Positions 38,840 to 49,551 of a stretch of 64,000 nucleotides of DNA are shown here, piece after piece. Made by a program: the position numbers and the translations under genes. Below the pieces are notes generated by a model, which was given only the letters and a program-made list of their open reading frames with translations, was not told the origin of the DNA and did not search any database. Source of the stretch: Theocolax elegans (taxonomy: Eukaryota > Arthropoda > Insecta > Hymenoptera > Cerocephalidae); the NCBI GenBank assembly GCA_026168455.1, contig CM047431.1, positions 56,970,539 to 57,034,538 of the forward strand, in the 5' to 3' direction. The stretch's first letter is position 1. Each line of letters opens with the position of its first letter.

Positions 38840-39130
38840 CGTCTAACGACTCTAAGAACTCCAAGTTGCTCGCTCGAAAAGGCACGACAATTCGCCGCGT
38901 ATCAATCCCGAAGACAACATTATGAAGGCCACAAGCCGCCAGACATAAACCAAAAGGAGAAAGAAGAAGCAAATAAAATACTAAGTTATAAAATTGAAAA
39001 TATTTTAATAAGAAAGAAAGAAATTTTAGGTCTATGTGTTTCGTCTTGGGACCGTCTGCCAGAACTCATCAGTGGGGCGCAGATGGTCCCTGCCCCAGAC
39101 ACACAAGACAATATTATTGAATCAAAATAA
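38840..39130 (+). pseudogene. 96-codon open frame without ATG start, possible exon or transposon remnant
   Basis: The frame is open from the codon after TAA (38837-38839) to TAA at 39128-39130, which is long for this AT-rich DNA. The translation is charged and helix-like in the middle (residues about 36-66, rich in Lys, Glu and Ile) and ends in a Pro/Asp-containing tail. It contains only one internal ATG late in the frame. Two CTAAC motifs and a possible acceptor (CTCTAAG, to 38856) precede it, so it could be a last exon. No family is recognised. Its last third overlaps the minus-strand hammerhead. Confidence 0.25.
39034..39105 (-). ncRNA. Hammerhead ribozyme candidate, stem III open
   Basis: On the minus strand all invariant hammerhead positions are present in order. 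The stem III 5' strand (plus 39105-39099) is followed by GUC with C17 at 39098. Stem I is UGGGGC/GCCCCA, 6 bp, closed by a 13-nt loop (39097-39073). The core CUGAUGA is at 39072-39066. Stem II runs 39065-39043, starts G and ends C as required, and has about 6-7 pairs with one mismatch. GAAA is at 39042-39039, and then the stem III 3' strand ACACA pairs with UGUGU. Predicted self-cleavage is 3' of 39098 (minus strand). Both stems I and II are closed, so stem III joins the flanks. Loop 1 (GACCATCTG) and loop 2 (CAGACGGTC) are complementary at 8 of 9 positions. The host element is unknown. Alternative: the same complementary segments form a plain 12-bp hairpin. Confidence 0.55.
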
Positions 39131-42100
39131 TGATAAACTTAAATTTTGGTATCGTAAGAACGAATAAACGGAGCCTATATAAGTACACATAAGGTGGAAA
39201 ATCTGATTGTGGATGGAAAATTTTTTAAAATAGTTTAGTTTGTTATAATTTGTATGTACATGTCCTCTTTGTAGAAGACGTCTAGAGTTTAATAGTAAAT
39301 TAAGATATCGCGGAGGAAAAAAGCGTGCTCGTGTAAGAAAACAACAGGTTCTTGGTAACAATGGAGACAAAGCCCACCGGCATCCAAAAACTGTATTTGG
39401 AAGGACCCCACCAACCTGAATATCCGATGAGCCTCCGTCCAAAAGGGAAGACTCGAAATCATCGTGCAAATGATCTTGAAGGATAAACCCGCGTGATAGA
39501 GAGAGAGAGAGAGAGAGGGAGATGTACGGTATAGGGTACGTCGATGTGAGCGCCAAAAGTCAAAGCGTATGCAGAGCGTCGACAATAAGAGCCATAGGGT
39601 TAGCGCGTGCCTGGGCTACAAAATCTTGTCGCATCCTTGAATAATATGCGGTGCAATGTCGAATGCCAGCACGCGAGAGTGTGTACGACCGGGAAACTCT
39701 TTGCATTGCAAACGACGCAACGAGACGCTCTCTTGACGAGAGTGCGAGCGTTAAATCCGATTCCACTATTCCACCCAAAATACTTGGATGCCCGTAACGA
39801 TTTTTATTCACCTGGGATCAAGCATTCTTTTTAATCTCAACCTGTGTCCACAACAACATTTACATAGAAGGCAAAGTAATGCAGCTACCGATAGTTTGAT
39901 CAGTCTAGGTCAAACATTTTTCTCGTGGTTGGCCAATTGGCCATAAGAGTAAGTGGAAGAGAAATATTGGTAAACGTATACAGCTATAACCTCGGAACGT
40001 ATATATACGTTGTAGTACGTCTATATTTTAGTGTCACCATCGAGTGTCCTCGACAATTAACAAACCATAGTAACGAGAATTTATGTTTATCGGGAGTTTT
40101 GGAACATCATGGTCGAAGAAAGAAAGGTGTCGTGTGTCGTCGTCGTTGCGCACGCGTCTTCATTAAGTCCGTGTCACCCGGCCGAAACTGAGGATAATAC
40201 AATCCTCGGGCTTATGAAAGTCGCGGAGTTTTCCTCGATCCCCTGGTGGTTTTACTACCTCGTTTCGTAACGCGAACGCCAAGTGGCAGCCGCGGGAGAG
40301 GTTTCTAAACGCTTTCCGTCTATTAGCCGTAAATTACGTAACGACTTCCAGTGCTTTAACGTTCAAACGCCTCCTCGGGTTTCCGTGAAGGAGGGAGGAG
40401 GAGGATGAGGAGGAGGAGGAGGACGAAGAGAAGGAAGGGAGAGAGAGAGAGAGAAGACTTGGCAGATACTCCTTTCTCTCCTATCCCTTTACTTTTAGTG
40501 CGCGGGAAAGGTCGAGTTTTTAATGGGTTGGATCTATCAAGTTGATACTTGATGCGCCTTCCTCTCCGGGTATTTTATGAGAAGAAACTCAACTCAGATA
40601 CAGAACGGTTGGAAGTGAATCGAAATTGTTGGAAGATGATACCTTCATCCTTTTTACTAAATTATTTCGTGTATTTTTCAGGTTATTAACTCCATCCCTA
40701 GTTAATTAACAGATTTTTCTCCAATTTAATTGTTACCTCGATTCACCCTTTTTCTTCTTCCTATATTTCCCCCGAGATAACGTTCAAACTGAATTATTCC
40801 GATTAACAGCTAATTTCAAATTAACTCTTCTCGCGATCGTATTAGGATGGAATACCTTGGAAATTGAATAGATATTGCTGACGATGCGGTTACAGGGGGA
40901 TGCTTTAAACTACCGACGCCTTTAAAACCCATAACTGCAAGAACACTCGGTCCAAAGTATAGTCGTTTTTGTTTTTTTCTCATCGTATAAATCTTATACC
41001 TTCTCGATATCAATATTCGCAAGCTGCTTCGATTGAATAATGATGAACCGGCGCGACCTATACAATCAGAGTTAAAAATAAAAATAAAAAAAATCACCTG
41101 TAAATACGAAATCTGGAGAACTTCAAACTGTCGGGCGGAACCATTTTTCCGAGTAAAAAATATTTCGGTAATTTAATGATCGATCGCGAAAAAAAAATGA
41201 AATACCTAGCGAGTACAGAAAGATAGGGGAGGGGTAAAAAAAAAGAGGTGAACGTCAATTCGCGAGCGATTAATCATGCAATACAAGCCGATGTATAAAT
41301 GCGTTATTACGGGGAGCGAGCGCGTAAATGATTCATTGGTCAATCGGGTCTAGCGTTCGTCAGTTGAATTATTTGACGCGCCACCCATAGAACGTTTGTT
41401 ATTTTACTTTTTTTTTTCATTTCGTTCGAAAAGAGAATTTATTCGCTTAATGCATTATGAAAAGACAGTATCCAATGAATGATGAAATTTGTGCTCTTTA
41501 CGCGTGTTTCTCTGAGTGTTTCGCGCAGGTGGAAATCTCGTTATATATATATATACACTTGATGACCGCAACAGCGAAATTGTTATTTCGCGTCGTTAAA
41601 TACGACGGTTTGTTTATGAAACATTGTTGTTAAGTTATAAAATCGGCACGATATTACCTATTATTGACGTCTATTGTGCATTTTTAGATTCCATTGTATT
41701 TTGAGGTTATGTTTGTCAATTTCATCGGTAGCACTCTCTCATTCGAATGAAAACATTGAATATATATATAATACGAATGCGCGGCATTAACTTTGTTTTC
41801 CTTTCTTTGATTCTCGTGTTTAGTTAAACGGAACGATATTTTTATTTCCCGAGCTAACATTTGAAAACAATACCGCATTTGAAACTTTTTCCAAAAGTTC
41901 TAAAATTTGCTTGTGTATCAACTAATTGAACCGTAGTGCTGCAACTGCCGGAATTATTATAACAAAAACTCCAAAAAAATTATCTCGTTACGGCTTTTTA
42001 AAAAAATTTACAAATCGTTAGGATTAAATGCAGTACACACACACACAAACATCACATGGGAAGTACCAGAAAAACCGTAAAAGTCTATTTGACGCGAACG

Positions 42101-45100
42101 GTGCGTAACGATAAAAGTGAACTTTAAATTTAGCGATAATGTTTACGCAGGCAGTTAATTCAAGTAATTATGCGTATAACCTTTATTTTCGTATAAAACT
42201 TTAACGCCACGCGCAGACGCTATTTTTCATAAATACCCGTGGATAATTTAAATGCCTATCAACCTAAGAAAATTACATTTACTATTTTGTAACCACAATA
42301 TAATCGATGAAACATCAAAACCTCGGTGTTTGTGTTTGTGTGCGTACGCGCGCGCGCGTATACATATAATTAACTACAACTCACTTCACCAGGCATGAAG
42401 CCAAAAAATATGGAATATACAGAGAGAGAGAGAGAGAGAGAGGGGGGGGGAGGGAGGAAGATACATAAAGCGATGCGCACGAGCGAGGGTAAAAGCATTG
42501 CGTCGTAAAAGCACACGATAGCATATAACTAGCGGACTAGAAAGCTTTGATAATAAGCTCAAGCGTCAAAAATATCATCGCCCACCGGCTCGTTACAATT
42601 GTTAATTTGCATGATATACCCAAGTTATTTGCATTTTTTTATTCCGGATACGATACACTCGATTCTTTCTCTCTCTCTCTCTCTGTCTCTCTCTTTCGCC
42701 TTGTCCCCGAAAATGTTTCAAAGCCTATTTTAATTTTTTTTTTCATCAACTGGTAGACTCTATGAATACCAAAATGTCGCGCGATGAAATTCTCGTTAAC
42801 GGTATCATTTGTTTACGTGAATACAAATTTTAAGGAAGATTTGGTATAGATTGTGAGTAACAAGAGGTTAGTGGGCTGGAAAATATTACGAGTATCTTTT
42901 TTGTATGTACGTTATTGTATTGAATAGAGTGTATATCTGATCGAGGACTCGAGGAGGAGGACATTACCCAGTCTAATAGCGGAGCATTTTCGTCATAATG
43001 CGAAAATGGAAAATACATTTGCCGATACTCGAGATTTTAGGCGTGTAGATATATACCGGGAGGGGGGGGTGGAATTATTACTCCATTGTAGCACACCGGA
43101 AGCTGTTGTGGAAAAGTTATTGACGTCGCTGATGTGGAACTAATGGATTTTTATTCGCTTTTTCGCTAATCTCTCTTTGATACCCCCGTAATAACTATAA
43201 TTCAACTGACAAACATGAGATTTCTCAGAGATCTAACAAAGCGTTTGTCAATTATAAAATGTATTTATACGTGTCAATGAGCATTATCCCCAGCGCCGTC
43301 AATATTTCAAATTGCCGCGAACAAGAGAAAAGAAATAAGGAGAAAATAGAAATAAAAGTAAAAAAAGTAAAAGCTTCTCGAGGAAATTAACGATCGTGGA
43401 GTTGAAAGTCTAAGGGATCCTCGCATCGACTGAGAGAAGGGTGGAAAGGCAACTGTGCGAGGAGAAGAAAGAAGAAGAAGTAGAAGAAGAAGAGGAGAAA
43501 AAGGATGTCAAGTACGCGAACCACGAACGACAAGTGACTCGCAAACTTCCGTCCGGCTGGGTGAAGTTCCTACCTCCTTCTTGTCCAGAGATCCGAGATA
43601 ATTACAGGGCTTGAAGACACCTTAACCTCGTCACGGGAAACAATGTTGAAAAGTAAATTCACCTTATTTTGCACTCGACGAAATATAAGAGTCGAACAGT
43701 GCATTTTAACTTTGACAATAAAACGTCTAAATATAACCTCCCTATTTATTTACAAGATACAATGTTTACATTCATTATTAATCTCCTTTAAAACTTTGAC
43801 GAACAAAAATGAGCATTACAATTGATTTAAATCTCGTCTTAATCATTCCGAGAATATATTACGAAAAAACTATACATAAAAAGTACGATATCAACTGATC
43901 AATCATATTTTCTTGGAGGCCAATCTCTTCCCGATCTCGGTAAATAAATACACCTTATCCGCGTGTAATCGCGAACTTACCACACCAAAATTTCCCAAAC
44001 TGATAATTTTGTTCGGCAGGAAAGCAGCGCCCTCGCGTTTCGTACAATATTATTTTTCGTTTGTGCAAAACCGTAATTACCAAAAGCGGAAACGTATATT
44101 ACACCAACGGAATGACGCAAAGGGGGGTCAAGGCGCCACGTACAAAATTGACGATATAACGGATATATTGTATGTATGATATGTATGTATATATGTATAT
44201 GTATATACGCGTTGTATAGAACGCGTGCCACTGATCATAAAGTTAGTCTCTTGAACCCACAAAACCGATCGTTTCGTTATATTTTATGATGGAGACGAAC
44301 CTTTTGCCCGAGGAGAATAAAAAAGTTGCGTTGTAAAATTGCGCAATGGTTTAATATTTACGCTGTACACTGCCGGATGTCGGGGGGGAGGGGAGGTACT
44401 ATTTTTTAGGGGTATACGCTAACTTTTCAAACATTGACCGCGTATTCCTGCATTGTGTGTGTGTGTGTATCGGATGTGTACATGTACGCGTCTCTATATA
44501 TATATATATATATAACCAAAGTTTAAGGACCGTAAAAAACGGAGGGTATTGAAATAAGATGTCGAATTTTATAGGGGATTATTAAATATTTGATAAGAAC
44601 CTACGGCACTGTTTCACGTGGGTTTACATTGTAAAAAAAACGTCGGATCGCTTAACTTTGTTACAGCTCCACCTGAGCGTATTATCAAATAATAAAAATA
44701 TGCAGATATTTATTTTTCAGTGCTGATATCCATTGAAATCTAATAGAAATTAGTATAACTTTTAAAGAATAATAAAAGTTTAACGACTAATTCGACTTCA
44801 TTTTCTTATGAATTTCATCACGTATCAAAGAACGTTCCAAATAAAAGTGTCTAACTGAATAAAAAATAAGTTAAGAAAATCTATAAGATAAGATATACCT
44901 AAATGTTATTTCGCAAGATATTCTATAACGGACAAAGTGAGAACGATAGATCCAAAGACAATCCAATTACACGAATTCTATTAGATCAACAATTACGAAT
45001 CAATGAAGTAATAAAATTATTTGGTTTGAACAAGTTGGTTTTCCGCTTCCTTAATTGGAATCCAGTGTGCACAATGCAACCAGATAGGAATCTCCAGTTT

Positions 45101-47363
45101 CACTTATGAAACAATTGTATAACCATTACAAACACTATTAAAATGTGACACTTTACCATTTTCGAAACAATTACTACCTCCACAATTTTCGAAGATTACG
45201 TATTATACGTGCAAATTGAAAAATACATTTTTCATTATTATTTCTTTACTTTATAAATTATGTGGAAATACTTTTTAGAAAAGTAGATATCTATCGTTGA
45301 TACTACTAGAATTGTTCTTTACAAAACATTGTAATATTTATTTAGTTTAGACAATTTTACTTTTTACGGACTTTCATTTTCTTTTTGTTATAGAATAATC
45401 AAGATAAAAAACACAATTCATTATCTACACAGATGAATCTATTTGTAGTTTTTATGGCGTGTAGTTCTATTAATGGTTAGAAATTTTTAAAAATTTATAA
45501 TGCATAAATTAATATTTAGCATTTTAAACATTGTAATTATTAAATACTGCAGTAAAAGAGAAAAATTTTTTTTTTTTTTGGTATCATTACACTGAGAAAG
45601 ATGGTATATTAAAAATTACTGTTAAATAATTAAATTTAAAATTAATTTTTATTGATTATTTTTATAACAAATATTACTAAATATACGCGTTAATATTTGC
45701 TATAAAATAAAGTCAAAATTGTGATAATTGAAGTATATCCGCATGTTACTATAGAATAGTCGGACGTATTAGAAAGTTAAGCGGATAGGGATGCACGATT
45801 GGCATAAATTGATGCGCTTCGCAAATACCGACCAAAACACTTATATTGGATATAGTTATTTTTAATACACCAATGTCCTCAGTGTATTAATAAAAAAAAA
45901 TAAATAAAATTTAAAAACAATTTATTTTACGTCGAAGTTGTTAACTTTTATCGAGATGGCGTTGGGTGCTTCATCATTTTTACACTTCAAAGTGTTTTCT
46001 ACTACGTAATATAATATTTCCAATAAACGAAGAAAATAGCAACTAGTTTGCGAGAAACAAAAATTCGAAGAGCTAATTGTCCATACTTAATAGACAACCG
46101 GAGACCAAATGAAAGAAGAAAAAAATATTAATACTACAAACTACATTTATATGTATTTACAATCTACATATATTTTGCACGCGTTTCAAATGTGCCATAT
46201 AATCCTGACAAATCCACGAGAGGAAGAAACAAAAATTGACATCACTTAGCTTCAACATCCGAGTTGATAAGAAAAATGTCGGCCGTATTAAAGATTCACA
46301 GGGCGAGTGTGTATGTATATATAGATCGGAACTTCATAAAAGGAAAGGGATCGTTCGATTATCGAGAGCAGAAAATTGAAGAGCGCACATCCGGCGATTT
46401 TCGTTCTATAAGGGGGAAAACTCGTGTAACCAGTTTCAAATGGGTATGTATGTATACTCCACACAGCCGGACTTCAAACAAGGGGGCGTCCATTTAACTT
46501 GGTTATCACCCGTCATCTTCTAATTGCACTTAAGAAAGTATCGATGGGAACGAGGACCATTTTACAATTGTGAACGGTAGTAAAGTTTCGTCTACGTCTC
46601 CACACCAGGAGAGATGATTTTTATAACGATATACATCCTGAAGTTCGCTGTACTCTTTAAAACGTTTTCGTGGAAAGTGAACAAGCGTTCGGGCATATCT
46701 TTCAATATTTTTCACTTCAAAGAAAAATTTATCAGTTATTTTTTTTTAAAATTCGTCGTCGCGATATTTTTATATAAAGAAAAGAACGGTTGAATTATAC
46801 TCGGGGTATTCACGTTACGCTGTGTTAAATGTTTTTTATTTTCTACAAGTGCTTTTAGTACGTTTAATTTTTAATTAATCCTGTTCACTTTCCGATTACG
46901 ATCAAAAGTTTCAAGAGCTATTAAACCAAGATTTATTTATTTTTTCTCGATGGGATATAGCCCATTATTGAAAATATACGTCAACGAGAGTATATCCATT
47001 AGAGTATTTAAGCGCATCAATTCGATAAAAATGATCAGTGAATCAAATAATTTACGACCAAGTATAAAATAAATTTCTATAGCAACAATGTCTTCAATTA
47101 TTTATTAGGAAATATAAATACTTCTTTACGTTACTGTCGAAATAAAAACGTGTTGTTTATTCATTACGATTTAACAGTAGTGAATACGTAATTTAACTAA
47201 ATGTAGTTTTAGCAGTAAGTCTTTCTTGGTTAATCGAAACCATTTTTAAGTTTCATGAAAAATTCATTAATATCATATAGATACTACGATAAAAATATGA
47301 AATAAAATGTAAACAGATGTATTAATTTTTAAAATTTAAAGTTCGCTGATTATCACTTGCAAA
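39131..47363. other. No recognisable gene
   Basis: AT-rich sequence with purine tracts (about 40386-40457, 42421-42450, 43459-43505). Overlapping frames at 39122-39834 on both strands do not resemble known proteins, and part of them translates a GA repeat. The last few kilobases before the retrotransposon are especially AT-rich. Confidence 0.45.
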
Positions 47364-47368
47364 ACTTT
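47364..47368. repeat. Target-site duplication of BEL/Pao element, left
   Basis: ACTTT, repeated at 54008-54012. Five bases is within the 4-6 bp range usual for BEL/Pao integration. Confidence 0.95.
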
Positions 47369-47888
47369 TGTTACCGATAGACACAGGGATTGAGAGTGTG
47401 ATTAAAATAACGTGTACGGCTTTTTTAAGGCATTTTTATGCGCGCGAAATTTGCGATCCCCGCACCTCTCTCGCGTGACTGTTCACGGCAATGTGGCCCC
47501 TTTGTTATTAGATCCCACGCGGGAGGTGACTCCCAGCAGAAATGTGGATCAGTATGCGCGAATTGATGATTTCGTGGCTTTTTGGGCCGAGAGGCGGGGA
47601 GGGATCGATTCTTCGAGCGCACGCGATCAGCTGATGTAAAAAATCAATAAACTGCGCCGATCGAAGCGCTAACCAATCTCTCGATTCCTGCGTCGAACGA
47701 AAAAACAAAACTTGCGGCCGCCGCGATATGAACAAAATGTAAGCGGCGCAGGGAAGGGGGAAAAGCGACGTCTCGCTTGTCTTTTTTGGTTTATTCATTC
47801 GCTTTGCGACCGCTACAGAAGCAAATACAAAATAAAACTTATATATATATAAATCAATTTGGATCACCGTTATTTTCTATTCCCAACA
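47369..47888 (+). repeat. 5' LTR of BEL/Pao element (520 bp)
   Basis: Identical to 53488-54007 except for A at 47651 (T at 53770). It has TG...CA ends. AATAAA at 47831-47836 is a candidate polyadenylation signal. A short GC-rich self-complementary part lies near 47714-47752. It should carry promoter and R/U5 functions; no precise start site can be fixed from sequence. Confidence 0.97.
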
Positions 47889-47891
47889 ATT

Positions 47892-47910
47892 TGGTGCCGA
47901 AACCCGGGAT
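47892..47910 (+). promoter_or_regulatory. Primer-binding site for tRNA-Phe
   Basis: TGGTGCCGAAACCCGGGAT starts 3 bp after the 5' LTR. Its complement is the 3' end of animal tRNA-Phe(GAA) including CCA, as known from the tRNA family, giving 19 matching bases. It primes minus-strand DNA synthesis. Confidence 0.85.
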
Positions 47911-48017
47911 TATTTACGGGTATCTTGAAATTGAAGAAGACTTGAAGATTTCCTGAATTTCGTTTGAATTTAAAGAAATTTTGAACTTGGCCAAAATTCG
48001 GAAAATCTTTTCGCAAG

Positions 48018-49547
48018 ATGCCACCGAAGAGAAAGTTATTGAAAGCATCTATCAAGAAAGAAGAACCAGCCCTGGAGAAGCGAACTCGCATGGGAAGACC
48101 GACTCGGACTACGGCGAAGGAGGTGACGACGGGCACACAGACCGAGGAGCGCGCATGCACACCTCCGTCAGACAAGCCGATTTCACCGGAGGTTCGCGTG
48201 CAGTCAGCGACAAGCAGAAAGGTCTACGTCCAAGCGTCCAGTGCATCGCTTAGGGGCAAGCCACGAATCATCGAGGATATTTTACTCAAGGACAACGCGA
48301 TCATGACGGCTACTACGACAGCGATGCCTGTGAGAGAGGCGACGGAGATGACGGCGGGCAACGACGTCGACGTTGACGATGACGACGCGAAGGTTGCGGC
48401 ATCTCCGAGATTCGACATCGGTTCACCAGTAAACATAGTCAACAGTACGAGAATGAGTAATGTATCCGAAAATTTTATTGGCAATGCGACGCCAGATGTG
48501 ATACAGCGCTTTTCCGATGTTTTAATGTCGACATTGCAAGCGGTTCGCGAATCTTCTTTCGGGGAAGTGAATACCCGATTCGTAAATCGAATGACCTCCG
48601 CGAAAGCGTTACCGACATTTTCTGGAGATCCACTGGAGTGGCTTCATTTTAAAAAGACCTATGAGTCGACGTCGCAACTCGGCGAGTATAGCGATCGCGA
48701 AAATATTGCGCGACTTTTCGATGCGTTGAAAGGCGATGCTCGCGAGACGGTCAGCACGTTGCTCGCTACGAGTCAAGACGCAAATTCGGTGATGAAAACT
48801 TTGGAGCTTCATTACGGTAATGAACGCGTAATCGCGCGAAAAATTGTCAATGAAATAAAAAGCTTGCCCGATATAAAAGCCGACAATGGAAAATTGATTA
48901 TGTTCGCGTCGAAATTAAAAAGCTCAGTTTCCGCGTTTCGCAAACTTAACCTTATAGGTTACTTGTATAGCCCCGAACTAACGCAGAGTATCGGAAGTAA
49001 GCTTCCTGAAAGTTTAAAATTCTCGTTTAATAAATATTCGGCCGACGCACCTCATGATGTTACGGAGCTTGAAAAGCTCGCTAATTTCTTGTTTGAACAA
49101 GCGGAGCTCGCGGTAGCCGGTGGACTTTTCGAAACGGAAGAAATTCCTTCTCCGCAGAAAAAACGAATGTCGCGTATTAATCCGGTAAAAGTATATGCAA
49201 CTGCTCACGAGAAAAATGATACATGCGAATCGAGCGTTTCAAACACGTGTCCGATATGTAATCGCGAAAACCACAAACCGGCGAAATGCGCATCTTTTGC
49301 GAAAGAAACTCTCGAACGACGATGGTTTTTAGCGAGAAAGTTTCGCTTGTGTTTTAAGTGCCTCGATGAAGGGCATTCTAGCGACAATTGTAAACTCGAT
49401 AATTGCGACCAATGCGCCAAGCCTCATCACGCGCTTTTGCACAACCCGCGACGAATGAAGGTTAGGCGTGATAACCTAAAAAGATCAGTGACGCGCTCGA
49501 CCCAACAAGTCAACGGAAGTTCGACAAACGCGAATAAGTCTTTCTGA
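48018..49547 (+). CDS. gag: BEL/Pao Gag polyprotein (509 aa)
   Basis: Gag forms the cytoplasmic particle that packages element RNA. The ATG at 48018 has A at -3 and is the first in this frame after an upstream TGA. The N-terminal third is basic and then acidic (Asp run at residues 117-123) and looks disordered. Residues about 198-330 form the DUF1759-type Gag domain, starting at LPTFSGDPLEW. The C-terminal part is a nucleocapsid with two CX2CX4HX4C zinc knuckles (residues 411-424 and 445-458) and a third CX2C...HH...H motif (463-475), typical of BEL/Pao. The tail is basic. The frame ends at TGA 49545-49547, directly followed by CTAG and the open pol frame. The CDS is intact, with no frameshift. 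Confidence 0.95.
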   Translation: MPPKRKLLKASIKKEEPALEKRTRMGRPTRTTAKEVTTGTQTEERACTPPSDKPISPEVRVQSATSRKVYVQASSASLRGKPRIIEDILLKDNAIMTATTTAMPVREATEMTAGNDVDVDDDDAKVAASPRFDIGSPVNIVNSTRMSNVSENFIGNATPDVIQRFSDVLMSTLQAVRESSFGEVNTRFVNRMTSAKALPTFSGDPLEWLHFKKTYESTSQLGEYSDRENIARLFDALKGDARETVSTLLATSQDANSVMKTLELHYGNERVIARKIVNEIKSLPDIKADNGKLIMFASKLKSSVSAFRKLNLIGYLYSPELTQSIGSKLPESLKFSFNKYSADAPHDVTELEKLANFLFEQAELAVAGGLFETEEIPSPQKKRMSRINPVKVYATAHEKNDTCESSVSNTCPICNRENHKPAKCASFAKETLERRWFLARKFRLCFKCLDEGHSSDNCKLDNCDQCAKPHHALLHNPRRMKVRRDNLKRSVTRSTQQVNGSSTNANKSF

Positions 49548-49551
49548 CTAG
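49545..49551 (+). promoter_or_regulatory. gag-pol junction: in-frame UGA in readthrough context (UGA-CUA-G)
   Basis: gag and pol are in the same frame, and the only barrier is TGA followed by CTAG. UGA-CUA-G is an established high-efficiency stop-readthrough context. The pol frame is open from the codon after the stop, and no ATG precedes 49602. It may be programmed readthrough or a recent nonsense change in this copy, since many BEL/Pao elements have a single gag-pol frame. Confidence 0.6.

Noticed and set aside
39122..39834. Long overlapping frames of 144, 98, 83 and 75 aa
   Set aside because: They overlap on both strands, include a GA repeat and have no family resemblance.
47508..47867. 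119-aa antisense frame in the LTR
   Set aside because: It is present in both LTRs, overlaps regulatory sequence and has no recognised domain; most likely chance.
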